Below, in pieces: positions 16,761 through 25,429 of a stretch of DNA of 64,000 bases. Below the pieces are notes generated by a model. The model had not been told where the DNA came from. It did not search any database and worked only from the letters and a program-made list of their open reading frames with translations. The stretch lies in the NCBI RefSeq assembly GCF_003111685.1, contig NZ_CP022189.1, positions 822,001-886,000 of the forward strand, given 5' to 3'. The position numbers and the translations under genes were made by a program. The DNA is from Alloyangia pacifica (GTDB taxonomy: Bacteria; Pseudomonadota; Alphaproteobacteria; Rhodobacterales; Rhodobacteraceae). Each line of letters starts with the position of its first letter. The first letter of the stretch is position 1.

Positions 16761-17202
16761 CCGATATCTGGCTCGAGGAGGTCAACCCAGACGGTGTCGG
16801 CAATCGGGTGCTGATCGGGCGCAACGATGGGACCGGTCGTTGCGCGGTAGCAGATCCCGGCGTCCGTTCGGGCGGTCGAGGTGGTGACGCCCGAAAAGTG
16901 TGGATCCCGCATGGGCGCCACGATTCCGCCCGGTCCGTCGCGTCGATCCGACGTGCTGGTCCGTGTGTCGTTGGCGCGCTTCGCTCAATGAGCGGAGGCC
17001 AGCGATGCTGCGCTGGCGATACTTCGCGGAGACCTCTCAAAGCCGCCTTGTGGCTTCCCGGCGGTGGATAGCGCGAAGGTGCGCGTCGTCGTCTGAGCAG
17101 CAACTTGCTGTGCCCTGGAAAGCTATCGACCGATCGAGGAGGATGCTGCATGAGCAAGCATTCCACTTAAGCGTCTGTTACCACTGTCTTTCTGGGAAAA
17201 AG
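16761..17202. other. Degenerate region before tRNA-Phe
   Basis: Short coding-like scraps occur but none can be named. One frame ends with IPPGPSRRSDVLVRVSLARF and a stop near 16,990. At 17,150 a six-codon frame (MSKHST) follows a strong AGGAGG site at 17,137-17,142. No complete gene is supported; the region looks like decayed sequence continuous with the pseudogene before it. Confidence 0.4.
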
Positions 17203-17277
17203 TGGTGCCCGGGGGCGGAATCGAACCACCGACACGAGGATTTTCAATCCACTGCTCTACCCCTGAGCTACCCGGGC
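17203..17277 (-). tRNA. tRNA-Phe (anticodon GAA)
   Basis: The minus strand folds as a cloverleaf of 75 nt with encoded CCA. The acceptor stem is GCCCGGG/CCCGGGC, the D arm GCTC..GAGC, and the T arm GGTGG-TTCGATT-CCGCC. The anticodon loop TTGAAAA places GAA at 34-36. There is a T-T mismatch in the second pair of the anticodon stem; the rest is regular. No intron or neighbouring RNA genes. Confidence 0.93.
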
Positions 17278-17424
17278 ACGGGAGAAGGCATCGCCTTCGG
17301 GTGAGGGGGATTTAGCCGAGGCATTCGGGAGTGTCCAGAGGCTTTTGCGGAAAAAATTTGCATGCCCTAGCGTCGCCCCAGATCGCTCTTTCTTCGCCGT
17401 CGGCGGCGCGGTACCAAATGCGCC

Positions 17425-18483
17425 ATGCCACGCAAGATGACACAGCTTTCCGACTTCCTCCGCCATGGCTGCGACACGGTCATCGACGTGCGCAGCCCGG
17501 CCGAATTTGCCGAGGACCACGTCCCCGGCGCGATCAACCTGCCGGTCCTCGACAACGAGGAGCGGGCGCGGGTCGGCACCATCTACAAGCAGCAATCGCC
17601 CTTCCTCGCGCGCAAACTCGGGGCGGCGCTGGTGTTCCGCAATGCGGCTGCGCATATCGAAGGACCGCTGGCGCATCACGAGGGTGGCTGGAAGCCGCTG
17701 GTCTACTGCTGGCGCGGCGGGCAGCGGTCGGGCTCCTTTGCCTGGATGCTGCAGCAGATCGGCTGGCGCGCCGAGGCGGTGGAGGGGGGCTATCGCACAT
17801 ATCGTCGTCTGGTCACCGAGGCGCTTTACGACTCCGCGCTGCCGTTCAAGCTGATCCAGCTCGGCGGGCACACCGGCACCGCCAAGACCGCGCTGCTGCC
17901 GAGGCTCGCGGTGCGCGGCGTGCAGGTGATCGACCTCGAGGGATTGGCGCGGCACCGCGGCTCTCTGCTCGGCGACACGCCCGGTGGCCAGCCGAGCCAG
18001 AAGTGGTTCGAGACCGAGCTGGTGCAGGCCCTCGATGCGCTCGATCCGGCGCGCCCGGTTCTGGTCGAGGCCGAGAGCAGCAAGATCGGCCAGCTGCTGA
18101 TCCCGCCCGCGATCTGGGAGGCAATGAAGGGGGCGCCCTGGGTCGAGGTCGCGGCGCCGCTGGAGGCCCGGGCGGGCTATCTGAACGCGGCCTACGACGA
18201 CATTCTCTCGGATGGACCTGCGCTGAAGGAAAAGCTGTCGCCGCTGCGCTACCACCGCGGTCACGAGCTTGTGGACCGCTGGGAGGCACTCATCGACGCG
18301 GGCCAGCGGTTGGCACTTTGCGCCTCGCTGGCGGCGGATCACTACGATCCTGCCTATGACAAGTCGATGCGGGCAATGTCACCGCGGGTGGTCGAGCGTT
18401 TCGAGACCCCGGCTCTGGACGAAGCGGCGCTCGATGCGCTGGCGGACCGGATGGCGGAGCGGCTTCAGACCATGTCGATCTGA
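17425..18483 (+). CDS. mnmH: tRNA 2-selenouridine synthase (SelU/MnmH)
   Basis: A 352-residue enzyme that replaces sulfur with selenium in 2-thiouridine at the wobble base of Lys, Glu and Gln tRNAs, using selenophosphate. The N-terminal rhodanese domain contains the catalytic Cys95 in YCWRGGQRSGS. A P-loop-like motif, GGHTGTAKT (residues 147-155), starts the C-terminal half. The gene converges with selD, which makes selenophosphate, and their 3' ends overlap by 19 bases. That pairing makes the function nearly certain. No selenocysteine genes (selA, selB) are in the window. Confidence 0.96.
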   Translation: MPRKMTQLSDFLRHGCDTVIDVRSPAEFAEDHVPGAINLPVLDNEERARVGTIYKQQSPFLARKLGAALVFRNAAAHIEGPLAHHEGGWKPLVYCWRGGQRSGSFAWMLQQIGWRAEAVEGGYRTYRRLVTEALYDSALPFKLIQLGGHTGTAKTALLPRLAVRGVQVIDLEGLARHRGSLLGDTPGGQPSQKWFETELVQALDALDPARPVLVEAESSKIGQLLIPPAIWEAMKGAPWVEVAAPLEARAGYLNAAYDDILSDGPALKEKLSPLRYHRGHELVDRWEALIDAGQRLALCASLAADHYDPAYDKSMRAMSPRVVERFETPALDEAALDALADRMAERLQTMSI

Positions 18484-20624
18484 CCGCTGCGATCGGTAAT
18501 CGCGCCGATCTCCACCGCCGGAAAGCCCGCCGCGCGCAGCTGCGCGAGGGTGTCTGCCGCATCTCCGGGCACCGCCGCCAGCAGGCCCCCCGCGGTCTGC
18601 GGGTCGAACATGAGATCCTCCTTTGGCCCCAGCGGCTGGAAGGGAAGGGCGGCGCGGTTCTTGGGGTAGAGCGTCGAGGCATGGCCCGCCGCCGAGAGCG
18701 CCTCGGCGCCGGGCAGCAGCGGTACCTTGCCCACCTCCAGTTGCGCGCCGACCCCCGAGGTGTTGCAGATGTTCAGCAGGTGCCCCGCCAGGCCAAAGCC
18801 GGTGACGTCGGTCATCGCATGGGCGTGGCCCAGAAGGCGCGCGGCGGTGCCCTGCGGCGTGGTCATGTGCCTGAGCGCCTGCGCCACCCAGTCCCCGCGC
18901 GCGGCGCCGGCCATCTCGGCGGCCATGATGACACCCGTGCCGATTGGCTTGGTGAGGATCAGCCTGTCGCCGGGGCGCGCGCCGCCGAGCGTGATCGGCG
19001 TGCGCGCGCACAGGCCGGTGATCGTCAGTCCGATGCTCAGCTCGTCGCCCATGGCCGAGTGCCCGCCGACCAGCTCGGCGCCTTCGGCGCGGAGGATGCC
19101 GGTGATCGCGCCGAGGCATTCAGTCAGCGTGCGCTCGGCCAGCGGCTCGGACATGCGCGGCAGCGTGAGGCTGGCGACCGCGGCCTGGGGTGCGGCGCCC
19201 ATGGCCCAGATATCGCCGAGCGCGTGGATGCAGGTGATGCGGGCCATGACCTCGGGGTCCTCGACGAAGGCGCGCAGGTGATCGACCGTCATCACCTGCC
19301 GCGCACCGCCCGTGAGCAGCAGCGCGGCATCGTCGCCGGGCAGCGCGGTGACGTCGGCGCGGATGGGCGCGGGCAGGGTCGAAAGCGCCGAGGCGAGCGC
19401 GTCGCGGCCGACCTTGGCACCGCAGCCGCCGCACATGGGTTTGCTGCCGAGGGCCTCCTCCATGCCCGCCGCGTGATGAGCAGGCAGGGGCGGCGGGGTC
19501 ATCGCCGGAAGCTCTTGGAACTTGCGCATGAAGCTGCGGTCGATGTGGTCCTTCCAGCGCCACATGAGCGGACCCGACAGGGCCAGACCCGCCTTGTCGG
19601 CCAGCGCCGACTTGCGGCCCAGCGAAATCAGCTTGAGGTAATCGCGCTGCGGGCGGTAGCAGCGCAGGGTGTCGCGTCCCTCGAGCGCGGCGCGCAGATT
19701 GTGCAGCAGGATCGGCGCCTCGCGGACCGCAAAGACCCCGGCCTTGGGGCGGGGGGTCTCGGTCAGATGCGCGCAGTCGCCAGCGGCAAAGATCGCCGGG
19801 TCCGAGCTCTGCAGCGTCGGGGCGACCTTGATGAAACCGTCCTGCAGGTCGAGCCCGCTCTCCTGCAACCACCCCTGCGCCCGCGCGCCCGCCGCACCGG
19901 TGACGAAGTCGGCGGCGATCTCGCGGCCATCGGCGAGGCGCAGGCTGCGCGCGGTGATCTCGGTGACCTCGGCGGTCTCGATCAGCGTGACCCCCTGCGC
20001 GGCCAGCGCGTTGCGCAGCTTAGCCGCGGTCCGGGGGCGCAGCGCCGCGAGCGCGGTGGCGCGTTCGATCAGATGCACCTGCGCCGGGCGGCCGCGCTGC
20101 CGCAGGGCAAAGGCCATGGCGCAGGCCAGTTCGGCCCCGGCCACGCCGCCGCCGATCACCGCCGCCGAGGCTGTGCCGCTGCCGTCCCGGTAGGCGGCCC
20201 ACCCCGAGGCGAAGGGGCCGAGCGGCTTGGCGGGCAGGGCGTGCTCGGCAAAGCCCGGCAGGTCGGGCATGGTCGAGGTGACGCCGATGTTCACCGAGGC
20301 GACGTCGAATCCGATCGGGGCGCGGCCCGCGACCCTGACCTGCCGCGCGGTGCGGTCGATGCCGGTCACCGCGCCGAGGATCACCCGTGCCCCGGCGAAG
20401 CGCGCAAGCTTCACGAGGTCGATATCGAGCTCGTCGCGGGCGTAATGGCCAGCGACGAAGCCCGGGAGCATCCCCGAATAGGGCGCGGTGGGCCCGGGGT
20501 TGATCACCGTCAGCCGCGCGCCCGGCAGCGGTTTCATCCCCCACATGCGCAGCAGCAGCGCGTGCGAATGGCCGCCTCCGACAAGGATGAGGTCGCGGGT
20601 GAGGGGCAGGCTGGGCGCGCGCAT
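18465..20624 (-). CDS. selD: Selenide, water dikinase SelD fused to an N-terminal FAD-dependent oxidoreductase
   Basis: A 719-residue fusion. Residues 1-375 form an NDH-2-like pyridine nucleotide-disulfide oxidoreductase domain, with VGGGHSHALLL at the N-terminus, a second Rossmann motif AVIGGGVAGAELA near 155-167, and AIFAAGDCAHL near 278-287. The SelD domain starts near 390 with the motif MCGGCGAKVG (397-406). Cys401 and Lys404 match the catalytic Cys17 and Lys20 of E. coli SelD, and Cys19 is Ala here. SelD makes selenophosphate from selenide and ATP. The flavin domain is thought to help supply reduced selenium. I chose Met at 20,624; an earlier in-frame start adds 40 low-complexity residues. 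Confidence 0.95.
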   Translation of the reverse strand: MRAPSLPLTRDLILVGGGHSHALLLRMWGMKPLPGARLTVINPGPTAPYSGMLPGFVAGHYARDELDIDLVKLARFAGARVILGAVTGIDRTARQVRVAGRAPIGFDVASVNIGVTSTMPDLPGFAEHALPAKPLGPFASGWAAYRDGSGTASAAVIGGGVAGAELACAMAFALRQRGRPAQVHLIERATALAALRPRTAAKLRNALAAQGVTLIETAEVTEITARSLRLADGREIAADFVTGAAGARAQGWLQESGLDLQDGFIKVAPTLQSSDPAIFAAGDCAHLTETPRPKAGVFAVREAPILLHNLRAALEGRDTLRCYRPQRDYLKLISLGRKSALADKAGLALSGPLMWRWKDHIDRSFMRKFQELPAMTPPPLPAHHAAGMEEALGSKPMCGGCGAKVGRDALASALSTLPAPIRADVTALPGDDAALLLTGGARQVMTVDHLRAFVEDPEVMARITCIHALGDIWAMGAAPQAAVASLTLPRMSEPLAERTLTECLGAITGILRAEGAELVGGHSAMGDELSIGLTITGLCARTPITLGGARPGDRLILTKPIGTGVIMAAEMAGAARGDWVAQALRHMTTPQGTAARLLGHAHAMTDVTGFGLAGHLLNICNTSGVGAQLEVGKVPLLPGAEALSAAGHASTLYPKNRAALPFQPLGPKEDLMFDPQTAGGLLAAVPGDAADTLAQLRAAGFPAVEIGAITDRSGQIDMV

Positions 20625-20794
20625 GAAGTTCTCCGGCTGGTCGGCTCGGGATGTAGCACGGCTTGCGCGGGAAGGGGGAGGGGGCTCTGACCCCCACGCG
20701 CCGCAGGCGCGTCCTGAAGCGAGAGGGGGGGGCTTGGCGCCCAAGGCTCACGGCGCCTTTCCCCGGCATGTTGTCGCCGAGAAGAACGGCCGGG

Positions 20795-21775
20795 TCAGAG
20801 CGCTGCCTTGGCCGCGGCAATCTCTGCCGCGAGCGTGGCGGGGCCCGCAGGGATGATGCGCGGCGGGTTGAGCGCCTTGATGCCGTAATACCCCGCCTTG
20901 ATGTGATCGAGGTCGACCGTCTCGGCGATGCCGCCGGTGTTCAGCACCCGCAACATGTGCGCGTGCAGATGGGCATGATCCTCGAGCCGGCGGATGTTGC
21001 ACTTGAAAAGGCCGTGATAGGCGGCGTCGAAACGGATCGAGGTGACAAAGATGCGGATATCGGTCTCGGTCAAGCTGTCGCCGAAATAGAAGGGGCGGCC
21101 GTCCGAGAAGTGCTGCTCCATCCGGGCCATTTCTTCGAACAGCTGGGTGACGGCCTCGTCGTAGGCCTCCTGCGTGCTGGCAAAGCCCGCCTTGTAGACG
21201 CCGTTGTTGTAGCGCGGGTAGATCTGGGCGTTGGCGGCATCAATTCGCGCGCGCAAGCCCTCGGGGGCGAGGCGGATGTCAGAGGGAGCGAGTGCCGCGA
21301 AGGCGGTGTCGAACATGCGCAGGATGTCGGCACTCTCGTTGTTGACAATGACCCCCTGCGCCTCGTCCCAGAGTACCGGAACCGTCGCGCGGCCAGAGAC
21401 ATGCGGGTCGGCGCGCGTGTAGAGTTCGTGCAGGTGGCTCGCGCCGTAGAGTGGGTCCTCATCCGCCCCCGCAAAGCCGCCGAAGCGCCAGCCTTGGTCG
21501 TCGAGCCGGGGGTTCACCACGGTGACCGGGATGATCTCTTCGAGACGCTTGAGCTTGCGCGCGATCAGCGTGCGCGAGGCCCAGGGGCAGATCAGCGCGA
21601 CGTAGAGCCGGTAGCGTCCGGCTTCGGCCTTGAAGCCGCCGGTCCCGGTGGGGCCGGCGTTGCCGTCCGGGGTGATCCAGTTGCGAAAGCTCGACTCCTG
21701 CCGCACGAAGCGACCCTTCTCGTCTGCCTTTTGCACCGGCTGCCAGTTTGCGGTCCATTTTCCGTCGATGAGCAT
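20795..21775 (-). CDS. Glutathionyl-hydroquinone reductase (Xi-class glutathione S-transferase, YqjG/PcpF-like)
   Basis: A 326-residue Xi-class GST. The catalytic cysteine lies in the motif CPWA (Cys63 in LICPWASRTLIARKL), and the tryptophan/aromatic-rich N-terminus (NWITPDGNAGPTGTGGF) is typical. These enzymes reduce glutathionyl-hydroquinones back to hydroquinones using glutathione. The gene is four bases after the glyoxalase-fold gene, so the two are co-transcribed. A LysR regulator is divergent to them. Together this suggests a small response unit to quinones or other electrophiles. Confidence 0.93.
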   Translation of the reverse strand: MLIDGKWTANWQPVQKADEKGRFVRQESSFRNWITPDGNAGPTGTGGFKAEAGRYRLYVALICPWASRTLIARKLKRLEEIIPVTVVNPRLDDQGWRFGGFAGADEDPLYGASHLHELYTRADPHVSGRATVPVLWDEAQGVIVNNESADILRMFDTAFAALAPSDIRLAPEGLRARIDAANAQIYPRYNNGVYKAGFASTQEAYDEAVTQLFEEMARMEQHFSDGRPFYFGDSLTETDIRIFVTSIRFDAAYHGLFKCNIRRLEDHAHLHAHMLRVLNTGGIAETVDLDHIKAGYYGIKALNPPRIIPAGPATLAAEIAAAKAAL

Positions 21776-21779
21776 GGGG

Positions 21780-22592
21780 TCAGCCCTTCTGTGTCAGGGT
21801 GAATGGGGTGCCCCACGGATCGGTCAGCGGGGTCTTGGCGGTGGCACGGCGGCGAATTGCGGCGATCTCGGCAGCGGTGCTGCGCAGCTCGATCTCGGTA
21901 AGGCCGGTCGCGGGGCCCTTGCGCGGGCCGGCGCCGCGGCTCCTCCAGATGTTTGACGCAAGATGGTGGTGGTAGCCGCCAGAGCCGAAGAAGGTGGCGC
22001 CTGGATAGCGGCTTGTCACCGCCATGCCGAGGGTGTCCGCGTAGAAGGCCTCGGCGGGGTCGAGCTGGCCCACCTGCAGGTGGACGTGGCCGATGACGGT
22101 TGCCTCGGGCGCGCCTTGCCAGGGGCCGGTGGCGCTCTTCGCGACGTCCTGCAGGTCGAGGGCATTGGTCGCCATCTCGATCTCGGCTCCCTTGTGGGTC
22201 CACTGGTCGCGCGGGCGGTCGACATAGATCTCGATGCCGTTGCCCTCTGGATCGGCGAGGTAGAGCGCCTCGCTGACGAGGTGGTCCGAGGCCCCCTGAA
22301 GCGGGACGCGGCTCTCGGCCGCGTGGTGCAGCCAAGCGCCGAGGTCGGCGCGCGAGGGCAGCAGGAAAGCGGTATGGAAAAGCCCGGCCTCGCGTGGGGA
22401 GTGACGCCGGGCCGCCTTGTCCTGCCGCAGCGCGATGAGGCTGCGCCCAGACGCGCCGAAGCGGGCCTCGGTGCCGTCGTCCGACAGCTTATCGAGGCCG
22501 AGCGCGGATTGGTAGAAGTCGCCGACCCTGGCAAGGTCGTTCACGGTCAGGCTCACTTGGCCGATGTCGAGGGGGACGTCGCTGGGTGCCAT
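21780..22592 (-). CDS. VOC-family (glyoxalase / extradiol dioxygenase fold) protein, CatE-like
   Basis: A 270-residue protein with two vicinal-oxygen-chelate modules. Motifs include GQVSLTVNDL, LFHTAFLLPSR, DPEGNGIEIYVDRP, IGHVHLQVG and HHHLASNIW, close to catechol 2,3-dioxygenase-like CatE proteins. Metal-binding His and Glu candidates are present (H in LFHTAF, E in GIEIY, H in IGHVHL). Start at 22,592 follows a GGAGAGAG ribosome site; the longer open frame upstream is intergenic. It heads an operon with the Xi-class GST. Ring cleavage of a catechol or hydroquinone is possible but unproven. Confidence 0.9.
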   Translation of the reverse strand: MAPSDVPLDIGQVSLTVNDLARVGDFYQSALGLDKLSDDGTEARFGASGRSLIALRQDKAARRHSPREAGLFHTAFLLPSRADLGAWLHHAAESRVPLQGASDHLVSEALYLADPEGNGIEIYVDRPRDQWTHKGAEIEMATNALDLQDVAKSATGPWQGAPEATVIGHVHLQVGQLDPAEAFYADTLGMAVTSRYPGATFFGSGGYHHHLASNIWRSRGAGPRKGPATGLTEIELRSTAAEIAAIRRRATAKTPLTDPWGTPFTLTQKG

Positions 22593-22731
22593 GATCTCTC
22601 TCCGTATACGTGTCCTGCGGATGCAAGGTGGTGCAGCGCTCGCTGCCGTTGGGAGGAATATGCGAGTTGGCATTTCGGAAAGAAATGGGGAATATATGGG
22701 AATACTATCCACCTTTTGTTCGGAATGAGCC

Positions 22732-23628
22732 ATGGACATCGTCGAACAGATCCGCGCCTTCGTTGCCACCGCGCAGACCGGCTCCTTCACCGCCGCTGCT
22801 GAACGTATGGGGGTGTCGAACCGGCTGACCTCGAAATACGTGGCCGAGCTGGAGGCGCGGCTCGGCACGCGATTGCTGCAGCGCACCACGCGGCGGGTCG
22901 GGCTAACGCCAGCGGGAGAGAAGCTGCTGGCACGGGCGCCGGCCTGGCTGGAGGAACTCGAGGAGCTGCTTGGGTCTGTCGAGGATGAGGCGCGGGGCTT
23001 TTCGGGCGTGCTGCGGGTGGCGGCGCCGCTGACCTTCGGCGAGATCTACGCCGCCGATCTTCTGAGCCGATTCGCCGCGCCACACCCGGAGCTGTCGGTC
23101 GAGCTGCGTCTGTCAGATGCCTACACCGATCTTGCTCTCGAGGGGATCGATCTGGCCTTCCGCATCGGGCAGCTGACCGACAATAGGCTGAAAGCGCGGC
23201 GGCTCTGCCGCATCGGGATGAAGCTGGTGGCCTCGCCGGGCTATGTTGCTGCGCGCGGGGCGCCCGGCAGTCCCGCCGCGCTGAGCGCTCATGCCTGCAT
23301 CCACGACAGCAACCAGCGCAGCCCGCGCTGGCGCTTCGGTGCCTCAGGGGCGCCGCAAGAGGTGCAGATCGACAGCCGCTTCGCGGTGAACAGCGCATGT
23401 GTGGCGCGGGACATGGCGCTCGCGGGGCGGGGCATCGCCTATTGCCCGGAGTTCGTGGTGACCGCCGATATCGAGGCCGGGCGGCTGGTCGAGGTTCTGG
23501 CGGAGGAGGAAAAGCCCGCACACGATCTGCACGCGGTCTATCTCGAGGGCGCGATACTGCCGCGAAAGGTGCGCGCACTGATCGATTTCGCTGCCGAGGA
23601 CGTGAAGGCCCACCTGCTTGCGGGCTAG
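22732..23628 (+). CDS. LysR-family transcriptional regulator
   Basis: A 298-residue LysR protein with the winged helix at residues 1-60 (FVATAQTGSFTAAAERMGVS) and the periplasmic-binding-like effector domain after about 90. It is divergent from the VOC/GST operon with a 139-base gap, the classical LysR arrangement, so it probably controls that operon and itself. Its stop lies one base before the end of the convergent lipB gene. The effector is likely a quinone or aromatic compound, by inference from the targets. Confidence 0.93.
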   Translation: MDIVEQIRAFVATAQTGSFTAAAERMGVSNRLTSKYVAELEARLGTRLLQRTTRRVGLTPAGEKLLARAPAWLEELEELLGSVEDEARGFSGVLRVAAPLTFGEIYAADLLSRFAAPHPELSVELRLSDAYTDLALEGIDLAFRIGQLTDNRLKARRLCRIGMKLVASPGYVAARGAPGSPAALSAHACIHDSNQRSPRWRFGASGAPQEVQIDSRFAVNSACVARDMALAGRGIAYCPEFVVTADIEAGRLVEVLAEEEKPAHDLHAVYLEGAILPRKVRALIDFAAEDVKAHLLAG

Positions 23629-23629
23629 C

Positions 23630-24295
23630 TCAGGCCTCGCAGGGCAGGGCGCCGAGGGTCTGGTCGAAGCTGCGGCGCAGAGCGACGTCGAGATCGGCCA
23701 TGCTCACCGGCAGGCCCAGATCGACCAGCGACGTCACGCCGTATTCGGTGATGCCGCAGGGCACGATGCCATCGAAATGCGACAGATCCGGCTCGACGTT
23801 GATCGAGATGCCGTGGAAGCTCACCCATTTGCGCAAGCGGATGCCGATGGCGGCGATCTTGTCCTCGGTCACGCGCCCGTCCGTGAGCAGTGGCTTGTCC
23901 GGGCGTTCGACCCACACGCCGACGCGGCCCTCTCGGATATGGCCGGTGACGTTGAACTCGGCGAGGGCGGCGATCACCCAGGCCTCGAGCTGCTGCACGA
24001 AGCGGCGCACGTCGCGGCCGCGCTTGCCGACGTCGAGCATGACGTAGACCACGCGCTGTCCGGGTCCGTGATACGTGTACTGCCCGCCGCGCTTGGTGTC
24101 GAAAACGGGGAAACGTTCGGGCTCGCGCAGATCCTCGGGTTTTGCGGAGGTGCCGGAGGTATAGAGCGGGGGATGCTCGACCAGCCAGATGAGTTCCTCG
24201 GCCTCGCCTGCGGCAATCGCAGCGGCGCGCGCTTCCATGAAGGCAACGGCCTCGTCGTAGCCGGTCAGCCCGTCTGTCGTGATCCACTCAACCAT
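23630..24295 (-). CDS. lipB: Lipoyl(octanoyl) transferase
   Basis: A 221-residue LipB. It transfers octanoate from acyl carrier protein to the lipoyl domains of 2-oxoacid dehydrogenases and the glycine cleavage H protein. The catalytic Cys180 lies in [14 protein letters not shown] and Lys146 in [13 protein letters not shown], with [11 protein letters not shown] (residues 70-80) as the substrate pocket motif. The start at 24,295 gives normal length; the open frame extends 96 codons further upstream but without conservation. Confidence 0.97.
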   Translation of the reverse strand: MVEWITTDGLTGYDEAVAFMEARAAAIAAGEAEELIWLVEHPPLYTSGTSAKPEDLREPERFPVFDTKRGGQYTYHGPGQRVVYVMLDVGKRGRDVRRFVQQLEAWVIAALAEFNVTGHIREGRVGVWVERPDKPLLTDGRVTEDKIAAIGIRLRKWVSFHGISINVEPDLSHFDGIVPCGITEYGVTSLVDLGLPVSMADLDVALRRSFDQTLGALPCEA

Positions 24296-24477
24296 GCCTG
24301 AGCGATTAGGAGCATTCTCCGCGTCGGTCAATAGAGCGGGCCGGGGGCGGAGCGCGCGGCCCTGACCGAAGAGCGAAAAACCGGTCTTTCGCAAGTTGCC
24401 GTAAGGTCGGGTGACATTTTCGCAGAAAGGTTCAATTTTCCTCTTCACATCCCCCGCAGGCTTCGTTAGAGACCGCT

Positions 24478-24834
24478 TCACCAAGTCAAGGCAGTGCGGT
24501 CGTGGCGGAATTGGTAGACGCGCAGCGTTGAGGTCGCTGTGGGGTAACTCCCGTGGAAGTTCGAGTCTTCTCGACCGCACCAAAACTCTCCCCTAAGTGT
24601 TTGATCATCAGAGCAATCACGAAGGGTGGGAGAGTTTGGCCCCCCTAGGCAATCCCCCCCAAGTCGTTGTGCAACCTCCTGCGCCCTGACAGTTTGGTAT
24701 TCGATGAACGCCTCGACGTCTGCGACTTTGAGCAGGGTGATAGGGTCCTTTCGGAAAACTCGAACCTGGCCAGCCTTCGCCCAGCGATAGAGCGTCGCTC
24801 GATGGACACCGAAGAGCTTGGTGTTGATTTTCAC
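24478..24834 (-). CDS. Small helix-turn-helix (excisionase-like) protein, probably a fragment
   Basis: The frame begins at GTG 24,834 and opens with a MerR/excisionase-type winged helix: [20 protein letters not shown], then an arm leading to [14 protein letters not shown]. Only about 60 residues (24,654-24,834) look protein-like. The rest of the frame, down to 24,478, runs antisense through tRNA-Leu and is surely not real protein, so the true C-terminus is lost or the gene is dead. The open frame extends upstream past the GTG without a clear start. Its place next to tRNA-Leu suggests a remnant of an integrated element. Confidence 0.4.
   Translation of the reverse strand: MKINTKLFGVHRATLYRWAKAGQVRVFRKDPITLLKVADVEAFIEYQTVRAQEVAQRLGGDCLGGPNSPTLRDCSDDQTLRGEFWCGREDSNFHGSYPTATSTLRVYQFRHDRTALTW
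24496..24582 (+). tRNA. tRNA-Leu (anticodon GAG)
   Basis: An 87-nt class II tRNA with encoded CCA. The acceptor stem is GCGGTCG/CGACCGC, the anticodon arm CAGCG-TTGAGGT-CGCTG gives GAG, and a long variable arm (GGGGTAACTCCC) is typical of leucine. Degenerate gene fragments follow directly downstream, consistent with past integration at this tRNA. Confidence 0.95.
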
Positions 24835-24952
24835 ACGGAACTGACCCGGGTGGGGGCGTAATTTCCATGGGGAATTGACCGAAGTGACCCTCCCCGCGAC
24901 GCAGCTTGCAGCGGGGGGTGTCCGGAGTGATCCATATAGAGGAATTTTAATT

Positions 24953-25320
24953 TCATCCGCCGCATGGCTTTTCGGGAAAAGCTACCGATCCGAGAGAGCG
25001 CGCGCCGAACCGGCACTTCGCAGAACACGATGATGTCCTGGGAGGTTCTCTAATCGCCTCGGCCAGGGGCTCATGCTCGAGCGTTTCCATCCAGCGTGCC
25101 TGGTTCTGGGGTTTTCCATCCGCGATCCGGATGATCTTGAAATCATAGCTCCGCCCGTCATGCTTGAGGGTGATGGCCTCTATGGCATCGAGAGCGATGC
25201 GCGAAAGCGGCAGGGGGCGTGTCGCGGTTCCTCGTCCTACCCGTCTCTTTCCGGAGACTAGGGAAAAGCCGATACCCTCTGGGTGTTGAGCATCCCTCGG
25301 GCACTTGGAATTCCTGCTCG
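24953..25320 (-). pseudogene. Unidentified coding-like remnant beside tRNA-Leu
   Basis: A minus-strand frame of about 120 codons ending at TGA (24,953-24,955) looks like real protein in its middle: RPLPLSRIALDAIEAITLKH, GRSYDFKIIRIADGKPQ and ARWMETLEHEPLAEAI. No usable start codon or ribosome site precedes it. I do not recognise the family. With the helix-turn-helix fragment next to it, this suggests the decayed end of an integrated element. The remainder of the 24,583-25,429 gap shows nothing else. Confidence 0.35.
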
Positions 25321-25429
25321 AAATGACCGCTTGTCGCGTGAGAGGCGAGGGTTCGCTCTTCGAGCTGCCGCTTCCTATCCACCTGCGGATCGGCTAGGCC
25401 GGGCGCAGCTCTTACAACAGGACCTGCAG

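Noticed and set aside
17150..17170. A six-codon frame (MSKHST) behind a strong AGGAGG site before tRNA-Phe
   Set aside because: Too short to judge and in a decayed tract; may be the start of a lost gene.
18681..20690. A plus-strand frame of 669 codons opposite selD
   Set aside because: Arg/Gly/Ala-rich shadow without any motif; the minus-strand SelD fusion explains the region.
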